NCBI RefSeq assembly: GCF_023715465.1
Contig: NZ_JAMBOE010000007.1
Span: forward strand, 62,001 to 126,000
DNA: 64,000 bases
Origin: Paenibacillus macerans
GTDB taxonomy: Bacteria > Bacillota > Bacilli > Paenibacillales > Paenibacillaceae
Direction: 5' to 3'
The notes below the pieces were generated by a model. It saw only the letters and a list, made by a program, of their open reading frames with translations, did no database searches and was not told the origin of the DNA. The number at the start of each line of letters is the position of its first letter. Position 1 is the stretch's first letter. The position numbers and the translations under genes were made by a program. Below are positions 1 through 8,723 of the stretch, piece after piece.

Positions 1-2119
1 GCGGCAAGCTGGGCTGAAACACAAGCGTATCCCCGTCCGAGCGCATCCCGCCGAACCCGTACACGATGTTCATCCAAGCCGCGGCGATCGACGTCGTATG
101 CAGGCCTTCCCGCGTATTGCGGTTGTAGTTGTCCAAATCGAGCCGGGTGGCGAATTCAAAAAACTTGTACGCCTCCGCTTCCCGGCCGATTTCCGCGGCC
201 AAAATCGAGTGGATCGAAGGCGACAGCGATGACTCGTGGATGCAGCGCGGCTCGTAGTAATCGTAGTTCGCCCGCTTCTCCTCCGGCGTAAACTCGCCGC
301 TATGCAGAAACATGAACATCAGCACATCCGGCTGCTTGATCATGTCGTACCGGTACAGGCGGTCGTACGACCAATGCGAATACAGCGGAAATTCGCTGAC
401 CGGAATCGCATGGATATCAAGATGCGGCAGGTCGAAAAAGCCGTCATGCTCCTCGTACACACCCGTTTGCGCATCCCGCGGAATTTTCATATGCTCCGCT
501 TTGCTCCGCCAGTCGGCCTGCTCCGCCTCCGTCAAGCCAAGCCGTCCGGCCAAGTCGTCATAAGCTGCCGGGGCTTCGTTTTGCATATCGGCGAGCACCT
601 CCAGCGTGTATTCGAACAGCTTTTTGGCCATGTAATTGATGTAGCAGTTGTTGTTGACCATCAATTGGAACTCGTCCGGACCCATCACGCCGAAATAACC
701 GTATAACCCCGACTGCTGTCCCCACTGCCCCCGGGTTGCGTAGAAACGGCTGATCTGAATCAGCATTTCCGCCCCTTTTTCAAACAAAAACGCCTTATCC
801 CCGGTGATACTCACATAATGCCGCAGCCCATACGCCACCGCCGTGCCGACATGCAGCTGCAGGTTGGAATGCTGCCACAGGTCGCAGCTTTCCGTGCCGT
901 CGATCGTGGCGATCGGATAAAACGCCCCTTCACAGTCCAACTCCTGCGCCCGCTTCAGCGCTTCGGGGAGCGATTTGTAGCGGAATTCGAGCAGGCTTTT
1001 GGCCGCCTTCGGGTTGTTGAAAATGTAGAACGGCAGACAATACGACTCCGTATCCCAAAAAGCCAGCCCCCGGTACGCCTCGCCGGTCAGCCCCTTCGCG
1101 CCGATGTTGAAGCCGGGATTATCCCCGTGATAGGTCTGGTACAGCTGAAAAATACAAAAGCGGATGCCCTGCTGGTTCTCCGGGTCTCCTTCGATGGCAA
1201 TGTCCGAGTCCGCCCAAACCTGGGACCAGTAGGCCTGCTGCTCCGCGGCGGCCGCGTCGTAGCCTGCCTGCGTGTGCCGTGCCGTGAGCTCCATTCCCCG
1301 CCGCCAAACTGTTTCGTCTTCCAGGGAGCGGTCTTTTTCCGCATAATTGACGACCTGTTTGCCCAGCACCGTCCGCCCCCCTTGCTCCAGCTTCAGCACC
1401 AGGTCCCGGCCGATAAACCGGTCGCCCTCCACGAGCTTGTTCTCCAGCGCGTTCTGCGTGTCGATACGGAATGCGGAAAACAGCCTGTTGCCCGTGTTCT
1501 CCGTTTGCCCGAGGATGCCCGCGATCCCGCCGCTCTCTTCCCTTTGCTTGAGCGCCTGCCAATAGCGGCGTTGCTGATCCTCGTGGATGATGGAAAAATC
1601 CAGCCCCGTCCGCACGTGCACCGTACCCGAAAAATTAAGCGGCTCAAACGTAATCCGCTGGCAACCGAGATTAGGCACCTTCATGCTGACCAGGCGCTCG
1701 AAGGTGAGTTTCACGTCTTTTCCGCCGGATAGATGCCACACCAGCTCCCGAGTATAGATACCGGTCTTAAAGTCCAGCTCCCTGCGGAAACCGCTAAACC
1801 GGCTGACCGCCAAATCCAGCGTCTCCCCGTCCAACATAATTCGCGTATACAGCCAATCCACCGCGTTCACCATAAAGCGCAGCGATTTGATGATACCTTT
1901 GTAATGGGCCGTCACCGGGCTTTCCTCGAACAGTCCGTTGAAATAGCTGCCCAGCAGCGAGTCCCCGCCGTACCCTTCCTCCAGGTAACCCCTCACCCCC
2001 ATATATTCATTGCCCAGCGAAAAAATAGACTCGGACACCCGGTTCCGCCCCGGGTCAAATCCTTCCTCCATAACTTTCCAAGGATCGACCTGCAAATATC
2101 TGTCCGCGATTTTCGGCAT
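1..2119 (-). CDS. Glycoside hydrolase family 65 disaccharide phosphorylase (3' end outside window)
   Basis: Reading the minus strand from the ATG at 2119 gives 706 residues with no stop before the window edge; family members are about 760-790 residues, so only the C-terminal tail is missing. GH65 motifs are visible: FWDTESYCLPF, GPDEF with the general-acid Glu at about residue 483, KQPDVLMF, and the phosphate-site segment HESSLSPSIHS, followed by GLHTTSIAAAW. GH65 enzymes are cytosolic inverting phosphorylases that split alpha-linked disaccharides (maltose, trehalose, kojibiose, nigerose) into beta-glucose 1-phosphate and a sugar. The substrate cannot be told from sequence alone. A strong site (aaaaggagaggg) precedes the start. 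Family assignment is secure; specificity is open. Confidence 0.93.
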   Translation of the reverse strand, partial: MPKIADRYLQVDPWKVMEEGFDPGRNRVSESIFSLGNEYMGVRGYLEEGYGGDSLLGSYFNGLFEESPVTAHYKGIIKSLRFMVNAVDWLYTRIMLDGETLDLAVSRFSGFRRELDFKTGIYTRELVWHLSGGKDVKLTFERLVSMKVPNLGCQRITFEPLNFSGTVHVRTGLDFSIIHEDQQRRYWQALKQREESGGIAGILGQTENTGNRLFSAFRIDTQNALENKLVEGDRFIGRDLVLKLEQGGRTVLGKQVVNYAEKDRSLEDETVWRRGMELTARHTQAGYDAAAAEQQAYWSQVWADSDIAIEGDPENQQGIRFCIFQLYQTYHGDNPGFNIGAKGLTGEAYRGLAFWDTESYCLPFYIFNNPKAAKSLLEFRYKSLPEALKRAQELDCEGAFYPIATIDGTESCDLWQHSNLQLHVGTAVAYGLRHYVSITGDKAFLFEKGAEMLIQISRFYATRGQWGQQSGLYGYFGVMGPDEFQLMVNNNCYINYMAKKLFEYTLEVLADMQNEAPAAYDDLAGRLGLTEAEQADWRSKAEHMKIPRDAQTGVYEEHDGFFDLPHLDIHAIPVSEFPLYSHWSYDRLYRYDMIKQPDVLMFMFLHSGEFTPEEKRANYDYYEPRCIHESSLSPSIHSILAAEIGREAEAYKFFEFATRLDLDNYNRNTREGLHTTSIAAAWMNIVYGFGGMRSDGDTLVFQPSLP

Positions 2120-2404
2120 GCTCCGCCCTCTCCTTTTGTATATGTCGCTTGTCTTCAGCCGCTTTGCCGCCGGCAATCCGTGCCGCATGGCTGCGCGGCC
2201 GTTCTCCTCCAGCTTAGCGAAACAACCGCCGCGGCCAAATGCCCATGTCTAATGAGCTTATGTGCGATTATACGGAGTTGGGCCGGGAATTTATGGCCGG
2301 ATTGCTGAAATGAGGTGATGGGGCTTGCTGTGGCGTGGCATGAGGTATTGTGACCGTGATGGTGTGATTTACTTTGGTGTGACTGGGGGGCGGACTGGCG
2401 ATGG

Positions 2405-2545
2405 TACGACCTGCGGTGGTGCGACTTGCAGTAGTGTGACTTACGGTGGTGCTACTTACGGTGGTGCTACTTGCGGTGGTGCTACTTGCGGTGGTGCTAC
2501 TTGCGGTGGTGCTACTTGCGGTGGTGCTACTTGCGGTGGTGCGAA
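2405..2545. repeat. 15-bp tandem array, about 9 units
   Basis: About nine 15-bp units lie head to tail; the last five are identical (TGCTACTTGCGGTGG) and the first four are diverged. The array ends 12 bp before the first word of the family A element. Open frames through it give only a five-residue periodicity (for example ATCGG) and no convincing protein. The stretch from the GH65 start to the array shows nothing else recognisable. Confidence 0.9.
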
Positions 2546-2752
2546 ATTCTACCAAATGCAAAAGTGCAGGCGATATTCGTCGAATTTCCTCGAAATGGGT
2601 GGTTCAACTGCAAATGTGCAGTTCATTTCCAGCCGTAAGCTACTTTTTTATCCAATAGCCCCAAATGAGATGTACTTTCCCCACGGCCCCCTAATTGCAT
2701 TGGAGTCCTGTCCTACAATATATTATTGTATTTCTAAGGGAGGACGATCAGT

Positions 2753-3079
2753 ATGCGACGATCAAGCAAGCTATACGAGAAAGTGCGTATCGAAGTGGTG
2801 CGTGAAGCCATGTCGGGGATCAAGGTGGGGGTGCTGGCCCGGAAGTATAACCTCCACCCGGAAACGATTCGCAACTGGATCCGAACGTATCGGGATGAAG
2901 TGGATATCCACGAACTACCACCGGCGGACCATCATCTTCAAGAGCTCAAACGGCTTCAGGACGTGGAAGTGAAATACGAAAAAGCGATGAAGGTGCTGGG
3001 TGAAAAGGAACTCGAAATCGAGATCCTGCGAGAACTCCTAAAAAAGAAGAACCCTGCTTATCTGAAAAATTTGAAATAG
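2753..3079 (+). CDS. IS3-family transposase OrfA
   Basis: 108 residues. The N-terminal half is a helix-turn-helix of the IS3 OrfA type (LARKYNLHPETIRNWIRTY) that binds the element's ends. The C-terminal half is a charged coiled coil with a leucine zipper (KVLGEKELEIEILRELLKKK) used for multimerisation with OrfB. The start follows a good site (aagggagg). OrfB is in the -1 frame relative to this gene and the frames overlap around 3040, so part of the product is expected to be extended into an OrfAB fusion by frameshifting. Confidence 0.9.
   Translation: MRRSSKLYEKVRIEVVREAMSGIKVGVLARKYNLHPETIRNWIRTYRDEVDIHELPPADHHLQELKRLQDVEVKYEKAMKVLGEKELEIEILRELLKKKNPAYLKNLK
3040..3046 (+). other. -1 ribosomal frameshift site (A AAA AAG)
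   Basis: In the orfA frame the codons here are AAA AAG preceded by A, the heptamer used by IS3-family elements. Slipping back one base enters the orfB frame, which is open from here through 3118 to 4014, giving a predicted OrfAB fusion of about 420 residues. I did not find a clear stimulatory hairpin downstream. Confidence 0.8.
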
Positions 3080-3117
3080 CCGACCACTTTATTAAGCAGG
3101 GGAACACCGCAGCTCTT

Positions 3118-4014
3118 GTGTTGCGTATATTAGGTCTGGCAGAATCCACCTACTACGAGCGCCTCAAACGCACGAAACGTTCTACAGAGACTTCTAACAG
3201 CCCGGGAAGAGGCCGCCCTTGTCCAGGGTACTCCTTGACGCTGCAAGGTCGTAAAGTCAGCGACGAGCAGATCAAAGAGTGGCTACTAGAGCTCCTAGAA
3301 GGCGAAGAGCACATCTACGGTTACAAGCTGTTGGCTCAGTGTTTGCGCGACAAATACGACCTGGTCCTAGGAAAGTCAAAGGCCTACCGCCTCTGTAAAG
3401 AGCTAGGCATTCTTCAAAAGCAGAGAAAGCCCAAGTCCAAGCATCCACGAAGACTGGCTAGAAACCGTCTTGTCACCGGCCCAAACCAATTATGGCAGGC
3501 GGACATCAAGTACGGATATGTTCCCGGCCGCGATCGTTTCTTCTTCGTCTTTAGCATCATCGATGTGTTCGATCGCGTCATCGTCTCCTATTACAGAGGC
3601 TCTGTTTGCGAAGCGACACCTATCTGTCAGGCCTTGGGGCGGGCCATCAGGAGCCGGTTGCAGCCCGGAGAGACCATGCCCGTGATCCGCACGGACAACG
3701 GCCCTCAATTCCTGAGCGTACTGTTTGGCGATACTTGCGAAAGCTGGGAGATGCTCCATGAGCGAATCCCGCCAAAGACACCAAACATGAATGCATACAT
3801 CGAGTCGTTCCACAGCTCGATGGAACGCGACCTGCTCACCAAAGAATCGTTTGAGACCATGGAAGACGCGTATGCGGCTATTGACTGGTACATGGACTTC
3901 TACAACAACCGCAGAATGCATGGGAGCTTGAAACGCAAAGCGCCCACTGTGTTCAGCGAATGGGTCAAGCAACTGAAGGAAGAAGATCAAGCCAAATTCC
4001 ATAGAACGCTGTAA
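3118..4014 (+). CDS. IS3-family transposase OrfB (DDE integrase core)
   Basis: 298 residues from the GTG; the same frame is open upstream to the frameshift site, so this region is probably made mainly as the catalytic half of OrfAB. An HTH_21-like segment (EEHIYGYKLLAQCLRDKY) precedes an rve integrase core. The catalytic acids are visible as QADIKYG (D), RTDNGPQF (D) and AYIESFHSSMERD (E), followed by the family's YNNRRMHGSL. It carries out DNA cleavage and strand transfer. No inactivating change is seen. Confidence 0.92.
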   Translation: MLRILGLAESTYYERLKRTKRSTETSNSPGRGRPCPGYSLTLQGRKVSDEQIKEWLLELLEGEEHIYGYKLLAQCLRDKYDLVLGKSKAYRLCKELGILQKQRKPKSKHPRRLARNRLVTGPNQLWQADIKYGYVPGRDRFFFVFSIIDVFDRVIVSYYRGSVCEATPICQALGRAIRSRLQPGETMPVIRTDNGPQFLSVLFGDTCESWEMLHERIPPKTPNMNAYIESFHSSMERDLLTKESFETMEDAYAAIDWYMDFYNNRRMHGSLKRKAPTVFSEWVKQLKEEDQAKFHRTL

Positions 4015-4164
4015 TTTGTTGAAAAAGTGAGCAATCGTACGACACACATTATTTTGACGGTGTAGACTCCGGAATTAGGGGGCCGAGCCGCTTTTGCATT
4101 TCAATCGCTCTAAAACAAAATTTTGCGGAAAATCAAATGCACTTTTGCAGTTCATTTAAATCCG

Positions 4165-4195
4165 AAAAACGCCGGAGCTCCTTTGCCCCGGCGTT
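4165..4195 (-). terminator. Rho-independent terminator of the SGNH hydrolase gene
   Basis: On the minus strand the stem AACGCCGG / CCGGCGTT is followed by a run of T. It lies 30 bp past the stop codon. Confidence 0.85.
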
Positions 4196-4224
4196 CCGTC
4201 TTGCCATCCGCTATCACCCGCTAT

Positions 4225-5745
4225 TTATTCGTTCACAAACACCGTTTTCATTTTGGCGCTATACTGTACGTCCAGCCCCAAGCCTTGCGCCAGTACGGTG
4301 AGTGGCACATAGGTTTTGTGTTCCCCGCCGATGGTTTGCAAAAAAGCAGGCGCCGCCGTCAGCGCCGGGGTCCCGTTTACCGTAATTTGCCCGGAACCAA
4401 TCGGGATGACAGCCGTCCGGCTACCATAGACGACGCTGGCGGTTTGCGTCCGGGAATCCCATTGGCTCTGGGCCCCGATCGCCTCGGTAATGTCCTTGAT
4501 CGCCACAAACGTTTGGCCGCTTTTTAGCACAGGCGGATACGGCGTTTTCAGCTCCTGCCCTTTGACGACGACGGAAATTGGCGCGGTGCCGGTTTTCGCC
4601 GCCGTTTCCCGGTAGTTTCCCCACACGGCCTTAGCGAACACCTTGGCGATTTCCTCGTATCCCGCCTGATTCGGATGGATGTCGGATTCCGTGAAAATAT
4701 GCGTCAAAGACAACTCGCGGCCCTCGAACGCCGCAGCCACATGCGCGGCTTGAACCGGCTTTGCCTCGGCCGCAAACTCGGCGGCGATCCCGTCTACGAT
4801 CGCGCTAAACTTTCCCGCCATAGCCGTGAGCTCGGCGTGGACGGCAGCGCCGGCCAAAGATGGAATCGGCTGGTACTGATCGGCGAGCACGATTTGCGCC
4901 GACGGATTAAGCTCCGTTAGGATGCCAAGCACCTCGCGGACATTTTCCCCATAGGCGTTCAGCACCCCGTCCGCCCCGGCGCGAAGCTCGTCCAACGTGA
5001 GGTGCTGAACGTCCGGCAGCAGCTTCAGTAAGTCGTTCCCGCCGATCGTAATCGTGATCAGATCCGCCTGCTCCAGTTGGCGTTTGGCCTCAGCCGTCCC
5101 TGCTGCCAACGCCGCCATTCGCTGGTCCGCCAGCTTGGGCTGGATCACGTCAGCCGTAACTGGCACTCCTGCTTGGATCGCCGCCACATAGTTTTTGAGG
5201 CCTTCACTGGTCAAACCGAGAATGCCGTAATTGACCGCCCGGGTTCGGCCATGGAACAGGCCCTGCTCCTTGAGCCGTTCAACGAAACCGTACGGGTCAC
5301 CGCTTGTGTCCATCCCCGGCTCGTACCCGGCGGTAATGGAATCGCCAAGCGCGACGATCAAGTAATCATCGGCCTGAACCTGTGACTGCGTTTGCAACTG
5401 CACTTGTGAATGCATCTGCTCCTGTACTTGGATATGCGTCTGCTCTTGCACTTGTGAATGCATCTGCTCTTGCACTTGTGAATGCATCGGCTCCTGTACT
5501 TGGGTATGCTTCTGCACCTGCACTTGTGAATGCATCGGCTCCTGTGCTTGGATACGCGTCTGCTCTTGCACCTTCGCCATTCTCCCCTCTAACGGCCGAG
5601 CCTGCATGCGCCCTGCTTCCGCCTCGGCCATCACGGCACCGCCGCTGGTCAACAATAAAATAAGCGCCATAGCTCCCGTCGGCAAAAATCGTTTCCAAAG
5701 GACTCCCCTAAGTCCATTCCCAATTCGAATTTGCACCAATTCCAC
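4225..5745 (-). CDS. Secreted SGNH/GDSL esterase with repeat linker and copper-amine-oxidase-like domain
   Basis: 506 residues from a GTG preceded by aagggg. The N-terminus has a basic stretch and a hydrophobic signal segment (AMALILLLTSGGAVMA). Then comes a Gln-rich linker (bases 5376-5577) of short units such as QVQEQMHS. The SGNH domain follows: block I ALGDSIT, GGNDLL, and the C-terminal DIHPNQAGY with Asp and His. The last 110 residues resemble the copper amine oxidase N-terminal-like domain common on Paenibacillus secreted proteins (TYVPLTVLAQGLGLDV). Likely an extracytoplasmic lipase or esterase; the substrate is unknown. Confidence 0.85.
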   Translation of the reverse strand: MELVQIRIGNGLRGVLWKRFLPTGAMALILLLTSGGAVMAEAEAGRMQARPLEGRMAKVQEQTRIQAQEPMHSQVQVQKHTQVQEPMHSQVQEQMHSQVQEQTHIQVQEQMHSQVQLQTQSQVQADDYLIVALGDSITAGYEPGMDTSGDPYGFVERLKEQGLFHGRTRAVNYGILGLTSEGLKNYVAAIQAGVPVTADVIQPKLADQRMAALAAGTAEAKRQLEQADLITITIGGNDLLKLLPDVQHLTLDELRAGADGVLNAYGENVREVLGILTELNPSAQIVLADQYQPIPSLAGAAVHAELTAMAGKFSAIVDGIAAEFAAEAKPVQAAHVAAAFEGRELSLTHIFTESDIHPNQAGYEEIAKVFAKAVWGNYRETAAKTGTAPISVVVKGQELKTPYPPVLKSGQTFVAIKDITEAIGAQSQWDSRTQTASVVYGSRTAVIPIGSGQITVNGTPALTAAPAFLQTIGGEHKTYVPLTVLAQGLGLDVQYSAKMKTVFVNE

Positions 5746-5794
5746 TCCACCCCTTGTCCCGGCGATTTTGAAAAAACTAGTCCCGCCCGAAAAT

Positions 5795-5979
5795 GTAACG
5801 GACCGTAATGACGTTATTCGCTCATTTCCCGGATATTTCCCAATGTAACGGACAGAGCAGACGCTATCGGGCTACAAATGTAGTGGATTGGGCTGATTTG
5901 AGCGAAATAAGGTCTGCTCGGTCCGTTACAATGTTTACTCCTCTGTTTTTGGACAAATAACGCTCCTCAGGTCCCTTAG
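5795..5979. repeat. Family C F-F-R-R element, complete copy
   Basis: GTAACGGACC at 5795-5804 and GTAACGGACA at 5845-5854 are followed by inverted copies GGTCCGTTAC at 5920-5929 and GGTCCCTTAG at 5970-5979. Spacings are 50, 75 and 50 bp. The inner pair extends to about 18 bp (through GAGCAGAC / GTCTGCTC), so the element could fold as a long nested hairpin. It fills the gene-free stretch upstream of the SGNH hydrolase. Confidence 0.85.
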
Positions 5980-6053
5980 AATCTCCGAACCTCCAACTTG
6001 TGTAATCCTTCTTGCTCAGCTTGAGCTTATTTTATCCCGGAGTTGATCATTAC

Positions 6054-6085
6054 AAAAAAGCCCGGGGCATTTGCCGCCCCAGGCT
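6054..6085 (-). terminator. Rho-independent terminator
   Basis: Minus-strand stem AGCCTGGGGC / GCCCCGGGCT followed by TTTTTT, downstream of the small gene ending at 6305. The intervening 220 bp hold no convincing gene. Confidence 0.8.
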
Positions 6086-6304
6086 AAAGTTGCCTCTTGT
6101 GCCGACAGCTTCCCGCTTGTCGATCGTTTACCGCTTTCCGGCAGTTTGGAGAGCCTGACCGTCGCTCGCATTTTTGCTCTCGCGCAATCTTCTTCTCCCT
6201 GACGCTTTGCACGACGACTAATACAATGCCTTGCACGACGCATAGCACAGCCGGCCCTTAACGCATGCAGCCACCCTTCAATCAGCCGGGCAGAGCCGGC
6301 CGGG

Positions 6305-6553
6305 TTATTCCTTCTTTTCGTCGGCACGCTTGGCTTTTTTCAAATATTCGTCGTACCGTCCATCGAGCTCCTTGCCCATTTTCCGGTAGGCCAACGTTTC
6401 CTCTACAATCGGATCCAGCGTCGTCTGGACCCGGATCTCGTATCTCGGAGACAAGCTTCTCCGCTCTTCCTTTCGGCGCTCCTCTTCACTGCCGTATTCC
6501 CCTTCGGTCAGCATCTCGCTGAGCTCACGTTCCAACTCTTTATGATCGCTCAT
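6305..6553 (-). CDS. Small hydrophilic protein of unknown function
   Basis: 82 residues, rich in Glu, Lys and Arg, with no membrane segment and no recognised domain. The centre (YEIRVQTTLDPIVEETLAYR) looks structured and the C-terminal third is a charged helix (YDEYLKKAKRADEKKE). A plausible site (ggaagggg) precedes the ATG and a terminator lies downstream. I do not recognise the family. It lies about 200 bp downstream of the inositol monophosphatase gene, separated by a tandem array. Confidence 0.6.
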   Translation of the reverse strand: MSDHKELERELSEMLTEGEYGSEEERRKEERRSLSPRYEIRVQTTLDPIVEETLAYRKMGKELDGRYDEYLKKAKRADEKKE

Positions 6554-6612
6554 CCCTGGGCACCCCTTCCGGTTAAATTGGCTTTATCGGTTGCCGCCAC
6601 GGCCCATGGATC

Positions 6613-6727
6613 ACCAGTGCTATTGTTCACTAGTGGTATTGTTCACTAGTGCCACTACCCCAGCGCTACTGCTCTCAGCACTACTGCTCACCAGTGCCAC
6701 TGCCCGCCATGCTACTGCCCGCCAGCC
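6613..6727. repeat. Degenerate 15/16-bp tandem array
   Basis: About seven units of the type CAGTGCTATTGTTCACT, drifting to CCAGTGCCACTGCCC, fill the gap between the two minus-strand genes. The unit shares the YGCTACTGY theme with the array at 2405-2545. Confidence 0.7.
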
Positions 6728-6759
6728 CCTAGCAAATCGGCCGAATGAGCGGTAAGGCT

Positions 6760-7629
6760 CTACATTCCCGTGGCGTCCGCGCTCTTCAAAATCCCCAGCA
6801 GTTCGTTATGGATTTTGCCGTTGCTGGCCGCCAGGTGACGTACGCCGATGTCATAAGGGTTGCCTACGGTATCGGTGACTATTCCTCCCGATTCCGCAAC
6901 GATCAGCGCCCCGGCGGCTACATCCCAGGCATTCAGCCCTACTTCATAATATCCGCTCAGCCGTCCGGCCGCGACGTAGGCCAGATGCAGGGCGGCCGAG
7001 CCGGCGGCGCGCAGGCTGCGAACCTCGCCGGATAAGGCGTTCAGGCCGCGCATATTCGTCGGCAGTGCGAACTCCCGGTCAGGGTTGAAGCCAACCGCCA
7101 CCACGCTGTCCGAAAGCGCCGACTCCGCCGAGACCTTGCATCTTTGACCGTGCATATAAGCACCTTTTCCTTTTTCCGCCAAAAACAATTCATCGCGCAT
7201 CGGGTCGTAAATGACCCCAACGGTAATTTCCCCGCGATAAGCGAGCGCGATTGATACGCAAAAAAACGGAAATCCGTGCACAAAATTGGTCGTGCCGTCG
7301 ATCGGATCAACAATCCACAAATATTCCGCTTCGCTGGCCGCGGCGAGCGCGGCCGCCGAAGCCTCCGCTCCGGGAGCGACTCCTTCTTCGCCGAGAATGC
7401 TGTGATCCGGGAAGTGCGTCAAAATAAGCTTGCGGATCATCGCTTCGGCGCCCTTGTCCACATCCGTCACCAAATCGCGCGAAGAAAGCTTCGTGCCGAG
7501 CTCGCCGTAGCCGCCGAGCTTGCTCTTAATCCATTCCCCCGCCTTGGATGCACAGTTGATCGCCACAGCCGTCGGGCTTTTACTGCCCACCACATATGGT
7601 ACTTTCGGATTTGATTCCAATGATTTCAC
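6760..7629 (-). CDS. suhB: Inositol monophosphatase family protein
   Basis: 289 residues from a GTG with the site gaagg. The metal-binding motifs of the family are present: LGEEG, then IVDPIDGTTNFVHG, then NAWDVAAGALIVAESGG. These Mg-dependent, Li-sensitive enzymes dephosphorylate inositol 1-phosphate and related sugar phosphates in the cytosol; some act on FBP or PAP, and the substrate is not settled here. The N-terminus has about 20 extra residues before the usual first helix. It stands alone, with its own upstream region at 7630-7700. Confidence 0.88.
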   Translation of the reverse strand: MKSLESNPKVPYVVGSKSPTAVAINCASKAGEWIKSKLGGYGELGTKLSSRDLVTDVDKGAEAMIRKLILTHFPDHSILGEEGVAPGAEASAAALAAASEAEYLWIVDPIDGTTNFVHGFPFFCVSIALAYRGEITVGVIYDPMRDELFLAEKGKGAYMHGQRCKVSAESALSDSVVAVGFNPDREFALPTNMRGLNALSGEVRSLRAAGSAALHLAYVAAGRLSGYYEVGLNAWDVAAGALIVAESGGIVTDTVGNPYDIGVRHLAASNGKIHNELLGILKSADATGM

Positions 7630-7763
7630 TCTACCTTCATCGTAAACTTGTAATACTTTACCAGTAAATCTATACGTCCCGCAAAGGGCAAAGTTGCGTC
7701 CTTTTTCCCCTTCTCATACCTTTTCGCATCAGATACGCGGGGCACACCCAGATCGCCGATATG

Positions 7764-7813
7764 CAAAAAGTTCGCATCCGGAGCGGGCCTCCCTGGCCCC
7801 GCCGGAAACGAAC
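7764..7813 (-). terminator. Rho-independent terminator of fabI
   Basis: Minus-strand stem GTTCG..TCCGG / CCGGA..CGAAC enclosing a GC-rich inner hairpin and followed by TTTTT, 25 bp past the fabI stop. Confidence 0.75.
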
Positions 7814-7837
7814 TTCTTCTTCATGAAATGTGGCGGA

Positions 7838-8608
7838 TTAAGCGCCGACGATATTGTAGCCGCCATCCACGAAAATAACTTCCCCGGTAATTCCCCGGGA
7901 GAGATGGCTGAGCAGGAACATCGCCGTATCGCCCACCTCCGCGGTTTCGGTCGTTTTGCGCAGCGGAGCTTTTTCCTCCACCTGCTTCAGGATGGAGTTG
8001 AAGTCGCTGATGCCCTTCGCCGCTAAAGTGCGGATCGGACCGGCGGAAATCGCGTTGACGCGGATGTTTTTCGGGCCGAGATCGTTCGCCAGATAACGCA
8101 CCGAAGCCTCCAGCCCGGCTTTGGCCACGCCCATCACGTTGTAGTTGCGCATCACGCGCTCCGAACCCATGTACGTCATCGTCATGATGCTGCCGCCTTC
8201 GGTCATGAGCTTGGACAACCGCTGCGACACCGCTACCAGCGAATACACGCTGATGTCGTTCGCCAAGGCAAAACCTTCGCGGGAGGTGTCCATAAATTCG
8301 CCGGCCAAATCTTCGGCTTTGGCAAACGCGATGCTGTGCACGAGGCCGTGCAGCACGCCGAATTCGCTGCGCAGCGTTTCCGCCAGCGTGTCGATCTCCG
8401 CGTCCACCGTCACGTTGCAGGGCAAAACCAGCGAGTTCGGAAGCGTTTCGGCCAGCTTGCGCACACGGCCTTCCACGCGTTCGCTCTCGTATGTAAACGC
8501 CAGGCGCGCGCCCTGCTCCGCAAGGCTTTGGGCAATCGCCCAAGCGATGCTGCGCTCGTTGGCAACCCCCATCACGATAATATTTTTACCTGCCATTAAA
8601 TCACCCAT
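7838..8608 (-). CDS. fabI: Enoyl-[acyl-carrier-protein] reductase (NADH)
   Basis: 256 residues from the ATG at 8608, which sits six bases after GAGGAGG; an ATG one codon upstream is too close to that site. The FabI cofactor motif GVANERSIAWAIAQ is present, with the catalytic Tyr-x6-Lys in NYNVMGVAKAGLE, and the C-terminal GPIRTLAAKGISDFN typical of the family. It performs the last reductive step of fatty-acid elongation in the cytosol. The upstream region has a possible TTGAAA/TAAGTT promoter; I did not see a clear FapR box. Confidence 0.95.
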   Translation of the reverse strand: MGDLMAGKNIIVMGVANERSIAWAIAQSLAEQGARLAFTYESERVEGRVRKLAETLPNSLVLPCNVTVDAEIDTLAETLRSEFGVLHGLVHSIAFAKAEDLAGEFMDTSREGFALANDISVYSLVAVSQRLSKLMTEGGSIMTMTYMGSERVMRNYNVMGVAKAGLEASVRYLANDLGPKNIRVNAISAGPIRTLAAKGISDFNSILKQVEEKAPLRKTTETAEVGDTAMFLLSHLSRGITGEVIFVDGGYNIVGA

Positions 8609-8723
8609 CATGATCCTCCTCAATAAAGACACTTCATTTTGTACAACTTACCTTATTTGACGGCTTTTTTCAAGGGATGCGCCGGAGCTTGTCCATCGAC
8701 ATGGCCGCTGCTGAAACGAACGA

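Larger units (their letters stand above)
2679..4090 (+). mobile_element. IS3-family insertion sequence, 1,412 bp, apparently intact
   Basis: The ends were set by comparing the interrupted family A element with its intact copy. The element lies between two CTTT repeats (2675-2678 and 4091-4094), a 4-bp target duplication in the range known for IS3. Imperfect terminal inverted repeats are visible, both containing CGGCCCCCTAATT. Inside are orfA, orfB and an A AAA AAG slippery site, the usual IS3 arrangement. Both genes appear undamaged. The exact outermost bases depend on the inferred pre-insertion sequence. Confidence 0.88.
2557..4149 (+). repeat. Family A F-F-R-R element, copy 1, split by an insertion sequence
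   Basis: The word TGCAAAAGTGCA occurs at 2557-2568 and, with one change, at 2609-2620. The inverted word is cut in two (2671-2678 and 4095-4098), and a second inverted word lies at 4138-4149. Removing 2679-4090 and one CTTT restores a sequence that aligns along its whole length with the intact copy at 30617-30794, with the same word spacings of 52, 62 and 51 bp. Confidence 0.88.

Noticed and set aside
2325-2972. Open frame of 215 codons across the 15-bp array and into the IS
   Set aside because: It exists only because the 15-bp repeat keeps a frame open; it crosses the IS boundary and overlaps orfA in another frame.
6016-6327. 103-codon minus-strand frame
   Set aside because: Overlaps the terminator and the end of the better supported 82-residue gene; composition is not protein-like.
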